A stretch of 64,000 nt of DNA from Endozoicomonas sp. 4G (GTDB taxonomy: Bacteria; Pseudomonadota; Gammaproteobacteria; Pseudomonadales; Endozoicomonadaceae). The notes below the pieces were generated by a model. It was not told where the DNA came from, did no database searches, and saw only the letters and a program-made list of their open reading frames with translations. The DNA lies in contig NZ_CP082909.1 in NCBI RefSeq assembly GCF_023822025.1, forward strand, positions 1,478,001 to 1,542,000, read 5' to 3'. Position 1 is the first letter of the stretch. Each line of letters starts with the position of its first letter. Positions 56,276 to 64,000 of this stretch are shown one piece after another. The translations under genes were made by a program, and so were the position numbers.

Positions 56276-57106
56276 ATGAAGAAGATTCCATTGGTCGGTG
56301 CTTTATTCAGTCATAAGCTGTTTCAGGGTTACGGGTTTGCAGTGGTGGTGTCCGTACTGCTGCACGTTTTGCTACTGGCTCTGCTGTCCCGGGACTGGTC
56401 GTCTGATGAAGCGTTGAGGATCGTACCGCCCAGAAGCATCAAGGCCAGTGTCGTTGAAATAGCCCAGCCAAAAGCCAGACCACCAGAACCCAAGCCCGTG
56501 GTCGACAACTCGGCACAAAAAGCCCGGGAACTTGCTGCCCAAAAGCGCAGGGAAGAGGCACGTCGGCAGGCCGAAATTAAACGACAGAAAGAGCTGGCTC
56601 TGAAAAAAGAGCAGGCGGCAAAAGAGCAAGCAGCAGCGCAGGAAAGAGCGCAGGAAAGAAAGAAAAAGGAAGAAGCGGCTCGAAAAGAGCGAGAGCGGCA
56701 ACAGCGCCTGGCGGAAGAAAGTCGGAAGAAAAAGCAACAGGAAGCATTGCTAAGACAGCAGGAACAGGCTCAGGCAGCTGCCGCCGAGCAGGCCGAAAAA
56801 GAGGCCGCAGAAGTGGCCTACTACTCTGAATTGCTGAACAACCTGATTGCCCAGAACTGGAACCGACCACCCAGTGCCCGTAATAATATGGTGGCGCTGG
56901 TTCAGCTCAGTCTGTCTCCTTTTGGTGATTTGCTGGAAGTAAGATTGCTGGAAGGCAGCGGAAATGATGCTTATGATCGTTCTGTCATACAGGCGATACA
57001 ACGGGCAGCGCCTTTCCCGGAATTGAAAAAGCTGGAGCGGCGTGTGTTCGACAACAATTTTAGACGCGTTAATTTTAGGTTCAGGCCAGAGGATCTGGTG
57101 AGATGA
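56276..57106 (+). CDS. tolA: TolA
   Basis: A 276-residue protein with one N-terminal helix (about 16-34, VVSVLLHVLLLALL), a long Ala/Lys/Glu/Gln-rich coil (about 60-180) and a C-terminal domain (YYSELLNNLIAQNWNRPPSA, LEVRLLEGSGNDAYDRSVIQAIQRAAPFP) that contacts TolB and Pal. The ATG at 56276 follows GGGCGG; the frame extends upstream from a GTG at 56258. Ends with ATGA overlap with tolB. Confidence 0.95.
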   Translation: MKKIPLVGALFSHKLFQGYGFAVVVSVLLHVLLLALLSRDWSSDEALRIVPPRSIKASVVEIAQPKARPPEPKPVVDNSAQKARELAAQKRREEARRQAEIKRQKELALKKEQAAKEQAAAQERAQERKKKEEAARKERERQQRLAEESRKKKQQEALLRQQEQAQAAAAEQAEKEAAEVAYYSELLNNLIAQNWNRPPSARNNMVALVQLSLSPFGDLLEVRLLEGSGNDAYDRSVIQAIQRAAPFPELKKLERRVFDNNFRRVNFRFRPEDLVR

Positions 57107-58503
57107 AGCAATTAGTACGGTTTTCAGTAGAACGGTTTTCTGCCGGATTGTCGGGCAGGTTTCGGGGCAGAGGCCTTTTGAGTTCGTGGTTGTTTGTTGT
57201 CCTGCTGATGTCTATGCAGAATGCCCAGGCCATTCTTACCATAGAAGTGACCCAGGGCAATGACAAAGCTGTCAAGGTGGCCGTATCGCCCTTCAGCTGG
57301 AACGGTAAAAAAATACTGCCGGAAGATATGGCTTCTGTCGTAGAAAATGACCTTCGTCTCAGTGGTCTGTTTGCACCTTTGCCGCGGGAAGACATGCTCA
57401 GTTTCCCTGCCGGTGCCAAAGATGTCGTTTACCGTGACTGGGATGTACTGGGTGCTTCCTATCTGGTGACCGGGGAAGTGAAACAGGAAGGTAACACCTT
57501 TGAGGTGAGCTATCAGCTATTTGATATTGTTCGCCAGAAAAGCATTCTAAAAGGCAGGGTGCGAGGCGTTGAAAGTCAGTTGCGCGGCCTGGCTCACCAT
57601 ATAAGTGATGCGGTTTATGAAAAGATTACCGGCATTCCCGGCGATTTCTCTACCCGAATCATGTATGTCACGGCCCATCGTAAAAGTGCTGATAATACCG
57701 AGTATCGCCTGAACTATGCCGATGCCGACGGTCAGCGTCAGCGCGAGATACTTCGTTCCAGAGAGCCTATACTGTCCCCGAGCTGGTCACCCGACGGTAG
57801 TCGTGTTGCTTATGTTTCTTTTGAGTCTGGCCGCCCGGCTATCTACATTCAGGAGCTGGCTACTGGTAAACGTCAGAAGTTAACAAACTTTAAAGGGTTG
57901 AACAGCTCTCCGGTGTTTTCTCCAGATGGCAAGCAGGTAGCGCTGGTTCTGTCCAAAGGCGATAATCCGGACATTTATGTGATGGATCTGGCCACCGGAA
58001 AACTCAGCCAGGTCACCTCGCACTTCTCGATTGATACTGAGCCAGACTGGATGCCTGATGGGAAAAGCCTGGTCTTTACTTCTAACCGGGGAGGCAGTGC
58101 CCAGATTTACAAGGTGGATGTTAACCGGTTGTCAAATGGTACCGTGGTCGCTAATGGGAAACCTGAACGACTGACGTTTACCGGTAAGTTCAATGCCCGT
58201 GCTAAAGTATTCCCTGATGGTAAATCGCTGGCACTGGTCCATAAAGGTCAGGGCGCTGCCGAATTTAACATCGCCATTCTGGATCTCGATTCCGGACGAT
58301 TGCGTTTGCTGACATCTGCCCGGTTGGAAGATTCGCCCAGTGTTTCCCCCGGGGGTCGCCGTCTTATTTATGCGGTAACGGGAGGCAAAAATGGAGAACT
58401 TGGCATTGTCACAGCGGATGGTCGAGTAAAATATCGCCTGCCATCGGCCGAGGGTGATGTCAGAGAGCCGGTCTGGGGGCCGTCATTAGGTACACAGCGC
58501 TAA
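57103..58503 (+). CDS. tolB: TolB
   Basis: A 466-residue periplasmic beta-propeller protein. After an unusually basic N terminus the signal peptide core (SSWLFVVLLMSMQNAQA) is cut near residue 41. The N-terminal domain precedes six propeller blades marked by SPDGxxVAYVSFESGxPxIY-like repeats (SWSPDGSRVAYV, FSPDGKQVALV, WMPDGKSLVFTSN). Start ATGA overlaps tolA. TolB links Pal and TolA during cell constriction. Confidence 0.97.
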   Translation: MKQLVRFSVERFSAGLSGRFRGRGLLSSWLFVVLLMSMQNAQAILTIEVTQGNDKAVKVAVSPFSWNGKKILPEDMASVVENDLRLSGLFAPLPREDMLSFPAGAKDVVYRDWDVLGASYLVTGEVKQEGNTFEVSYQLFDIVRQKSILKGRVRGVESQLRGLAHHISDAVYEKITGIPGDFSTRIMYVTAHRKSADNTEYRLNYADADGQRQREILRSREPILSPSWSPDGSRVAYVSFESGRPAIYIQELATGKRQKLTNFKGLNSSPVFSPDGKQVALVLSKGDNPDIYVMDLATGKLSQVTSHFSIDTEPDWMPDGKSLVFTSNRGGSAQIYKVDVNRLSNGTVVANGKPERLTFTGKFNARAKVFPDGKSLALVHKGQGAAEFNIAILDLDSGRLRLLTSARLEDSPSVSPGGRRLIYAVTGGKNGELGIVTADGRVKYRLPSAEGDVREPVWGPSLGTQR

Positions 58504-58718
58504 AATCGGTTCGGATTAGTCTGCCGGGGGCAGCTGAGCCTGATGTTCGGGCATAGGGTTTTTACTCTGTCTGGATTTCAGGCCGGATTAAGTCGTAAGT
58601 TTGGCTGAATCCCTTGGTATTCGGGCTGGTTCGAAGTCTGCAGTTCTGATACTGTACTGCATCAATCAATGTATTGATTTTCGACTTACCAACACTGAAT
58701 GAACGATTGGAGCTTGTC

Positions 58719-59279
58719 ATGCGTTTTGCCAATATTGTCAAAGCTGCCGCACTGCCTGCTATTGCACTCTGGCTGGCGGGTTGTGCCTCTACAGGTGGTC
58801 AGAGCACCTCTGATGTTGAAACGACTCCCGAGGTCGTCACTGAAGAAGTAGTGATTGAAACCACCCCTGTTCTTGATCCTGCTGTTCAAGCCGTTATTGA
58901 CAGCGGTGATGTTCAGGCTTCCCCTGAGCAGGTCGAGCAGCTGCTGGCGGATAAAACCTACCACTTCGGCTTTGACAGCTCTAAGCTGAAAGAAAGCGAT
59001 TATAAGGCTCTGGACGTACAGGCTGCTTACCTGAACTCCCCTGAAGGTCGTGGCAAGAACATCATCATCCAGGGTCATACGGATGAGCGCGGAACCCGCA
59101 CTTACAACCTGGCCCTGGGCGAGCGTCGTGCCAATGCTGTGAAGAGCTACCTGGTTGCCAAAGGTGTTTCTCCAAGCCGCATTGAAGTGATCAGCTTCGG
59201 TTTTGAGAAGCCTCTGGATCCCGCTCATAATGCTGAAGCCTGGGCTAAGAACCGCCGTGCTCACATTGTGATCAACTGA
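58719..59279 (+). CDS. pal: Pal, peptidoglycan-associated lipoprotein
   Basis: A 186-residue outer-membrane lipoprotein. The lipobox is LAGC, followed by a Glu/Thr/Val linker and an OmpA-like peptidoglycan-binding domain (YHFGFDSSKL, IIIQGHTDERGTRTYNLALGERRANAV, EVISFGFEKP). The ATG at 58719 has GGAG eight bases upstream; the frame opens earlier at 58674 without a better site. The 215-base gap from tolB may hold a separate promoter. Confidence 0.97.
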   Translation: MRFANIVKAAALPAIALWLAGCASTGGQSTSDVETTPEVVTEEVVIETTPVLDPAVQAVIDSGDVQASPEQVEQLLADKTYHFGFDSSKLKESDYKALDVQAAYLNSPEGRGKNIIIQGHTDERGTRTYNLALGERRANAVKSYLVAKGVSPSRIEVISFGFEKPLDPAHNAEAWAKNRRAHIVIN

Positions 59280-59400
59280 TCCCCATAACGAAAGAAAATT
59301 ATCGACTTCATATTGCAGCCATGGCGCCCCATTCACGGGTTTAAAAATCCTGGGTGGGTAGCACTCAGGCTCATGGCTGCACGACAGGGAATGAGACTGA

Positions 59401-60192
59401 ATGCGTCTGAAACGATCTGTTTGCTCTGCTTTTGTTCTTGCTGGTCTGATGACCTCTTCTGTTCAGGCGCAGGTGCCTGTGGTGGACTCCCAGCCTTCGG
59501 GCAGTAGTGGTCAGTCTGTTGAACGTCAGGATCCGCCCCAGGCTGAAATGGCTTCGACAGAATCAGCGGCAGGAGGGACTGCTCATTTGCTGAATCTCCT
59601 GGATGAACTTCGTCAGGAGATCATGACGCTCAGAGGGCAGGTAGAGGAACAGGCTTATCAGATCAACCAGTTGCAGAAAGAGAACAGGGATCGTTACCTG
59701 GATCTTGATCGACGTATTACCCGTCTGGGTGACACTTCAGATAAAGCGCCTGCCACTGCTGGCGGCTTCCCGGTGACTTTGCCCAAGAAGCCTGTGGCAG
59801 CCAAGTCGGATAGCCGTGAAGAAGCTGCTTATCAGTCTGCTTTCGCCCTGATTAAGGAGAAGCAGTTTGATGAGGCTGTGCCTGCTTTGAAAAAACTGCT
59901 GAAAGATTATCCCAAAGGTCAGTTTTCTGATAACGCTCAATACTGGTTAGGTGAAGTTCAGATGGCCCAGGGCAAATACCAAGAAGCCCAGAGCGATTTC
60001 CAGGTTCTGATTGACAGCTACCCTGATAGCTCAAAAGTACCTGATGCTACTTATAAACTGGGCCGTGTTCTTGACCTGCAAGGTGAAAAAGACGCTGCCA
60101 GAAAACACTTTGAATCAGTGATCAGTCAATATCCCGGAAGTTCTGCGGCAAGGCTGTCAGAGACCTATCTCAGGAATATGTCCGGGACCTGA
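59401..60192 (+). CDS. cpoB: CpoB (YbgF), Tol-Pal accessory protein
   Basis: A 263-residue periplasmic protein. Signal peptide ends near VQA at about 22. A coiled-coil region (about 55-100, LLDELRQEIMTLRGQVEEQAYQINQLQKEN) is followed by TPR repeats (from about 140, QSAFALIKEKQFDEAVPALKKLL, QYWLGEVQMAQGKYQEA, ATYKLGRVLDLQGEKDAARKHF). CpoB adjusts PBP1B activity in response to the Tol complex. The 121-base gap before it has no other feature. Confidence 0.95.
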   Translation: MRLKRSVCSAFVLAGLMTSSVQAQVPVVDSQPSGSSGQSVERQDPPQAEMASTESAAGGTAHLLNLLDELRQEIMTLRGQVEEQAYQINQLQKENRDRYLDLDRRITRLGDTSDKAPATAGGFPVTLPKKPVAAKSDSREEAAYQSAFALIKEKQFDEAVPALKKLLKDYPKGQFSDNAQYWLGEVQMAQGKYQEAQSDFQVLIDSYPDSSKVPDATYKLGRVLDLQGEKDAARKHFESVISQYPGSSAARLSETYLRNMSGT

Positions 60193-60320
60193 TTCATGTT
60201 GCCTGCCTCCGGGTGGGCACTGCCGCTACCTTCTCTTATCCGTTCGGACGATTAAACCGAAATTGACTTCAGCCGGGTTGGCTCCTAGTATTGCCCGCCT
60301 GAATGTCTGGTGAGAGCTCA

Positions 60321-60971
60321 ATGACTGCTGATACCCTCAGAATTACCGAAATTTTTCATTCCCTTCAGGGAGAGTCCCGTACCTCGGGCCTGCCCACTGT
60401 GTTTGTCCGCCTGACGGGTTGCCCACTTCGCTGCAGCTGGTGTGATACCGAGTATTCGTTTCATGGTGGCACCCGTATGTCTCTGGATGAGATTCTTCAG
60501 GAAGTCGAGGGCTATGGCGCTAAATATGTTTGTGTAACCGGTGGTGAGCCCCTTGGGCAGCCGAATTGCCTGCCGCTGCTTGAGCAGTTATCGGACAGAG
60601 GCTATGACGTGTCGCTGGAAACCAGCGGCGCACTGGATGTTTCCCAAGTGGATGAGCGAGTGGCTAAAGTGTTGGATCTCAAGCCGCCTGCGTCTGGTGA
60701 GAGCCACAGGAATCTGTACGAGAATATTGAGTACCTTACCGCCCATGACCAGGTTAAGTTTGTCATCGCCAATCGGGAAGATTATGACTGGTCGGTCAGT
60801 AAGATGCTGCAATATAACCTTCCGGAGCGAGTATCGGATGTACTCTTTTCCCCTGTCAATGACCAGCTGAAACCCGATCAGCTGGCTGACTGGATTGTTT
60901 CCGATAAGCTTCCGGTTCGATTCCAGGTGCAATTACACCGGGTGATCTGGGGTGACAAGACGGGAGTTTAA
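60321..60971 (+). CDS. queE: QueE, 7-carboxy-7-deazaguanine synthase
   Basis: A 216-residue radical SAM enzyme of the preQ0/queuosine pathway. Cluster motif C-x3-C-x2-C is in GCPLRCSWCDTEYSFHGG, followed by VCVTGGEPLGQ. It turns 6-carboxy-tetrahydropterin into CDG. The ATG with GAGAG upstream (60321) fits family length better than 60303. Next to queC, the following step. Confidence 0.95.
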   Translation: MTADTLRITEIFHSLQGESRTSGLPTVFVRLTGCPLRCSWCDTEYSFHGGTRMSLDEILQEVEGYGAKYVCVTGGEPLGQPNCLPLLEQLSDRGYDVSLETSGALDVSQVDERVAKVLDLKPPASGESHRNLYENIEYLTAHDQVKFVIANREDYDWSVSKMLQYNLPERVSDVLFSPVNDQLKPDQLADWIVSDKLPVRFQVQLHRVIWGDKTGV

Positions 60972-61014
60972 TTAATGAGCGGAAAAAATTGGGAATAAAT
61001 TAGGAACAAAGAGT

Positions 61015-61689
61015 ATGACAAAAAAAGCAGTCATTTTACTGTCCGGTGGTCTCGATTCTTCTACGGTACTGGCTATTGCCAAAGATCAAGGATATGAGTG
61101 TTACACCGTCAGCTTTGATTACGGTCAGCGGCACAGGGCGGAATTGGAAGCCTCGGTTCGTGTCTCCGAAGCATTGGGGGCAAGGGATCATAAAACCCTG
61201 AAGCTGGACTTGCGTGATCTCGGTGGGTCAGCCTTGACCGATGATGGTATTGACGTTCCTGAGGCGCTGGGCGAGGGTATTCCTGTGACTTATGTGCCAG
61301 CACGCAATACCGTCTTTCTCTCCCTGGCCCTGGGTTGGGCTGAAATCCTGGGTGCCCGGGATATTTTCATTGGCGCTAACGATGTGGATTATTCTGGTTA
61401 TCCGGATTGTCGTCCTGCGTACCTCGAAGCGTTTGAGAAAATGGCTAATCTGGCCACCAAAGCCGGTGTCGAGGGCGATCACTTTCATATTCGTGCCCCT
61501 CTGCTGGAGCTGACCAAGGCAGACATTATCAAGGAAGGCAGCCGTCTCGGGGTCGACTACGGCATTACCGTTTCCTGCTATCAGGCTGATGAGCAAGGTC
61601 GTGCCTGTGGTGTCTGTGACAGCTGCCGCTACCGCAAAAAGGGCTTTGATGAAGCCGGGGTTGCTGACCCAACGCCTTACCAGGGCTAA
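61015..61689 (+). CDS. queC: QueC, 7-cyano-7-deazaguanine synthase
   Basis: A 224-residue enzyme that turns CDG, ammonia and ATP into preQ0. The PP-loop is [14 protein letters not shown], and the C terminus has the zinc-binding cysteines ([21 protein letters not shown]). Together with queE it supplies the queuosine precursor for tRNA modification. Converges on the phytase-like gene with eight bases between stops. Confidence 0.97.
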   Translation: MTKKAVILLSGGLDSSTVLAIAKDQGYECYTVSFDYGQRHRAELEASVRVSEALGARDHKTLKLDLRDLGGSALTDDGIDVPEALGEGIPVTYVPARNTVFLSLALGWAEILGARDIFIGANDVDYSGYPDCRPAYLEAFEKMANLATKAGVEGDHFHIRAPLLELTKADIIKEGSRLGVDYGITVSCYQADEQGRACGVCDSCRYRKKGFDEAGVADPTPYQG

Positions 61690-61697
61690 TTCAGTAC

Positions 61698-63074
61698 TTA
61701 TTGCATCTTTAACAGCTTGTCAGGGACTTTGAAGAAGATGACGTCGGTGCTTCTTGGCTTGGGAGCGTTAGCCCCGTTATCGCTGACCAGAACCAGTAGC
61801 TTAGTGCCGTCATCACCGTCGGGTCCAAGCGTTACCCCTTCGATGTTGATTCTTTTAAAGTCCGGAAAGGTTTTTTCAAAATTCCGAGTGCTCAAAATGC
61901 GCTTTTTATCGAGCAGAGGCAGAGGCGTTTCAGCGGATTCTTGCAGTGTATTGCGATCTTCTTCTGAACCGTCGCTATTACCCTGAGTCGGCGGTAGCAG
62001 ATTGTTCAGGTCAACCAGATAAACCTCTGCGTAGGAGTAGTTTGCCGTTTTTCTGTCGGCTTTCTTGATGTAATTTTTTTCGATAATGAGAAACTGGTGG
62101 TCATTGATGCCCTGGGCATCGCTGATGCTTTGGACAACGACATCCGTCTGGGGATCATAAAGGTCTGCAGGAACCGCAGTGGGTTGATAATGATACTGAA
62201 TCTCTGGTTTTACCCTGGCTGAAACCAGATTTTTGGCCTCCGCCATGGAGAAACGTAATACCCGGCTGGGTACAGGGCCTTTATCATGATCCCAGTTTTT
62301 TTCATCCTGTAAAATGCCCTGTTCAGTGATAGCCAGATAATCACTGGTTCCCGGAAGATGGGTGACTGTTTCAAAGCCCCGGTTTCGCTTGACCCCTTTT
62401 CTATCGGGGTCTTCACTGTGCCAGTTGAATGCTGTGTCACCGATACCTGGCACCCAATGAGGAATTTTCCAGTCAAAGCGCCAGCCGATATTGGAGAATT
62501 CGCTGGGGTAATGGTAAGCACCCAGAAGCGTTCCATCTCTGGCTACTTGCAGAAGTGCACTGTGAACATTCCACCCCGGGAAACGAATCCAGGGGGAAAC
62601 CCGATTGAACAGATAGGTTGCGCTTTGTTCTGAAGCGATCAGAAAACTATTGTCGTCAAGAAAATCAAAGCCTTCCGTATCAATATGTCCATGAGTTGTC
62701 CAGAAAATGCTGTCATTAGGCTCAATGACCACTTCCCTGACCTTTCTACCAGACGACCGAAGGAAAGTCCCTTTGCTCTTTACTATGCCTTTCCTGGTAA
62801 TCAGGGTTTTTTCCGGAATGAGATAGTATCGGGACTGGCCGTTTTTGTTGTAATAGTTGGGTACGGCTCCGGTGTCGTCTGAAAGCAGAATGTATCTGCG
62901 GTAGTTCTTATCATAACGGATGGAAGAAATCCCCAGGATGGGCAGATCTTCACTGTAGTCCAACTTTTTGCTGCCAAGCAGCATCACACCATTCTGGCCT
63001 GCGAAGATGACTTTCGGGGAAAACAAAGCAAAAAGCAAAAACAGGGAAAGAGGCCAAGGTCCTTTGCGTGACAT
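61698..63074 (-). CDS. Phytase-like esterase domain secreted protein
   Basis: A 458-residue exported protein. The signal peptide has a hydrophobic core at about 9-23. The body resembles the esterase-like phytase domain (PF13449-type): GISSIRYDKNYRRYILLSDDTG, then SIFWTTHGHIDTEGFDF and NIEGVTLGPDG, blades typical of beta propellers. Members hydrolyse phosphate or carboxylic esters; several are only predicted. Alone on the minus strand. The substrate is unknown. Confidence 0.8.
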   Translation of the reverse strand: MSRKGPWPLSLFLLFALFSPKVIFAGQNGVMLLGSKKLDYSEDLPILGISSIRYDKNYRRYILLSDDTGAVPNYYNKNGQSRYYLIPEKTLITRKGIVKSKGTFLRSSGRKVREVVIEPNDSIFWTTHGHIDTEGFDFLDDNSFLIASEQSATYLFNRVSPWIRFPGWNVHSALLQVARDGTLLGAYHYPSEFSNIGWRFDWKIPHWVPGIGDTAFNWHSEDPDRKGVKRNRGFETVTHLPGTSDYLAITEQGILQDEKNWDHDKGPVPSRVLRFSMAEAKNLVSARVKPEIQYHYQPTAVPADLYDPQTDVVVQSISDAQGINDHQFLIIEKNYIKKADRKTANYSYAEVYLVDLNNLLPPTQGNSDGSEEDRNTLQESAETPLPLLDKKRILSTRNFEKTFPDFKRINIEGVTLGPDGDDGTKLLVLVSDNGANAPKPRSTDVIFFKVPDKLLKMQ

Positions 63075-63186
63075 GAGGCTACCTTTTCTTATTAAGGGAT
63101 CAGGTTGATTGGCTTAATCCTAGCTTAAATTTGGCAAATAATGGAGAAACCGCAGGTCGCTTTCGGAGATGTTTCTAGTGCATCAT

Positions 63187-63368
63187 TTCAATGAGTTTGA
63201 TGTGAACAATCTACGTTCATCCTGAGCGCCCTTCGACTCCGCTCAGGATGCACGGTCGAAGGATGTAGGCTCCGAACCAACAATAAAGACCGTGCCCGGC
63301 ACCCTTCGACTCCGCTCAGGGTGAACGGAGATACTACTACGCAGCAGAACCCCGTTCATCCTGAACGG
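63187..63368. repeat. Cluster of REP-like palindromes
   Basis: Copy 2 (63187-63250) shares the 30-base leader and perfect CATCCTGAGC/GCTCAGGATG stem with copy 1 at 45808; its loop is the reverse complement of that copy's loop except one base. A third unit at 63302-63328 holds CCCTTCGACTCCGCTCAGGG and ends in GTGAACGG. A fourth, CCGTTCATCCTGAACGG (63352-63368), is a small perfect hairpin. The whole 305-base gap between the phytase-like gene and rapA is made of such repeats. Confidence 0.85.
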
Positions 63369-63379
63369 AGATACTGCTA

Positions 63380-64000
63380 TCAACCCGCAATCATCAACCG
63401 CAAACCATCCAGCCTGAGCATCGCTTTCTGAAGACATTGATGACCCAGGGCAGCACGTTGCTTGAGGTGTTCAATCTCCTCGTCACGTACGTTCGGGTTC
63501 ACTGCTTTCAGGGCGGCCAGTCGCTTGATCTCCTCGGTAACATGACCCAGCAGGTTTTTGCAGGCTTCTGTCACAATGGGGTTAACCTGTTCCTTCGCTG
63601 CTTGTTCCGCTTTGGCCAGCATGGTCAGAATCGGCTCCCGTTGCGCTTTTACCAGCTTTTTCGCCATGCCTTTTTTGATGGGCTGAAGTTGGGCATTCAA
63701 CGTATCGAAAGCGACTTTTTCCGAGAGGTTATTCATACTGGGGTCGATCAGGCAGCGAATCGGCGTCGCAGGCAGGTAGCGATCCAGTTGCAGTTTTTTC
63801 TCGCCAGTGGCAGCGACGACATAAATTGCTTCCAGCAGCATGGTGCCTGGCTTCAGCGCCTTGTTTTTCAGCAGGGCTACTGAGGTATTGCCCATTTCAC
63901 TGGTGAGCAGCATGTCCATGCTTTCACGAACCATGGGGTGTTCCCAGGTGAGAAAATGCATGTCTTCCCTTGAAAGCGCCATATCCCGGTCAAAGGTGAC
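63380..64000 (-). CDS. rapA: RapA (HepA), C-terminal part
   Basis: Only the last 206 codons of the RNA polymerase recycling ATPase RapA are in the window; the frame runs on past 64000. The sequence follows the family's C-terminal region: TFDRDMALSREDMHFLTWEHPMV at its start, LLKNKALKPGTMLLEAIYVV, RFLPATPIRCLID-like PATPIRC, NPNVRDEEIEHLKQR and the final LDGLRLMIAG. The SWI2/SNF2 motor domains lie outside. The stop is 12 bases from the repeat cluster. Confidence 0.92.
   Translation of the reverse strand, partial: VTFDRDMALSREDMHFLTWEHPMVRESMDMLLTSEMGNTSVALLKNKALKPGTMLLEAIYVVAATGEKKLQLDRYLPATPIRCLIDPSMNNLSEKVAFDTLNAQLQPIKKGMAKKLVKAQREPILTMLAKAEQAAKEQVNPIVTEACKNLLGHVTEEIKRLAALKAVNPNVRDEEIEHLKQRAALGHQCLQKAMLRLDGLRLMIAG

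Overview
The window looks like the chromosome of a marine, host-associated gammaproteobacterium of the Oceanospirillales type; I lean to Endozoicomonadaceae, but that is inference. The evidence is a housekeeping gene order that, from memory, follows Pseudomonas aeruginosa PA0949 to PA0976 (arsC, yihY, tlpA, acyP, lytic transglycosylase, proS, HIT, slyX, cold-shock, aspS, yebC, ruvCAB, ybgC, tolQRAB-pal-cpoB, queE, queC). Onto this are added host-interaction genes: a type III secretion chaperone pair, an S1-protease-like secreted protein, a very large beta-helix surface protein and a surface lipase.

Layout. 1-1380: an insertion sequence with a D,D(35)E transposase. 1465-11554: a MOSC/ferredoxin-reductase fusion, a POT-family transporter, a LysE exporter, a protease-like secreted protein with all catalytic residues lost, and a 1666-residue three-module beta-helix protein with a 27-bp tandem repeat. 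11641-18569: clpB with a heat-shock-type promoter, yigL, rnt, pyrC and argG with an ARG-box pair. 18837-24959: a VolA/Pla-1-type lipase, then debris (a truncated hypothetical gene, a group II intron 3' remnant, an internally deleted IS630 element), with one small hypothetical gene and a yajL-like gene. 24992-36133: the first half of the conserved cluster, interrupted by an orphan PTS EIIC gene and ending with an HU-like gene and an OprD-like porin. 36571-38588: a SycD/LcrH-type chaperone and a 509-residue partner. 38828-61689: aspS through queC, with extra genes between yebC and ruvC, ruvC and ruvA, ruvA and ruvB, and ruvB and ybgC. 61698-64000: a phytase-like esterase, a cluster of palindromic repeats and the 3' end of rapA.

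The most interesting locus is 46142-54503, a DUF3800 gene followed by a 2463-residue protein placed between ruvB and ybgC, which are normally adjacent. The large protein carries one intact dynein/midasin-like AAA module, one with altered Walker motifs, three N-terminal segments that look like decayed AAA modules, a disordered linker with an exact 117-bp tandem duplication, and a transglutaminase-like Cys-His-Asp core. To my knowledge this single-chain arrangement has not been described, and the pair could be a defence or protein-remodelling system.

All calls come from reading the sequence without database searches. Alternative start codons are stated where I moved a start. I found no rRNA, tRNA or CRISPR array.
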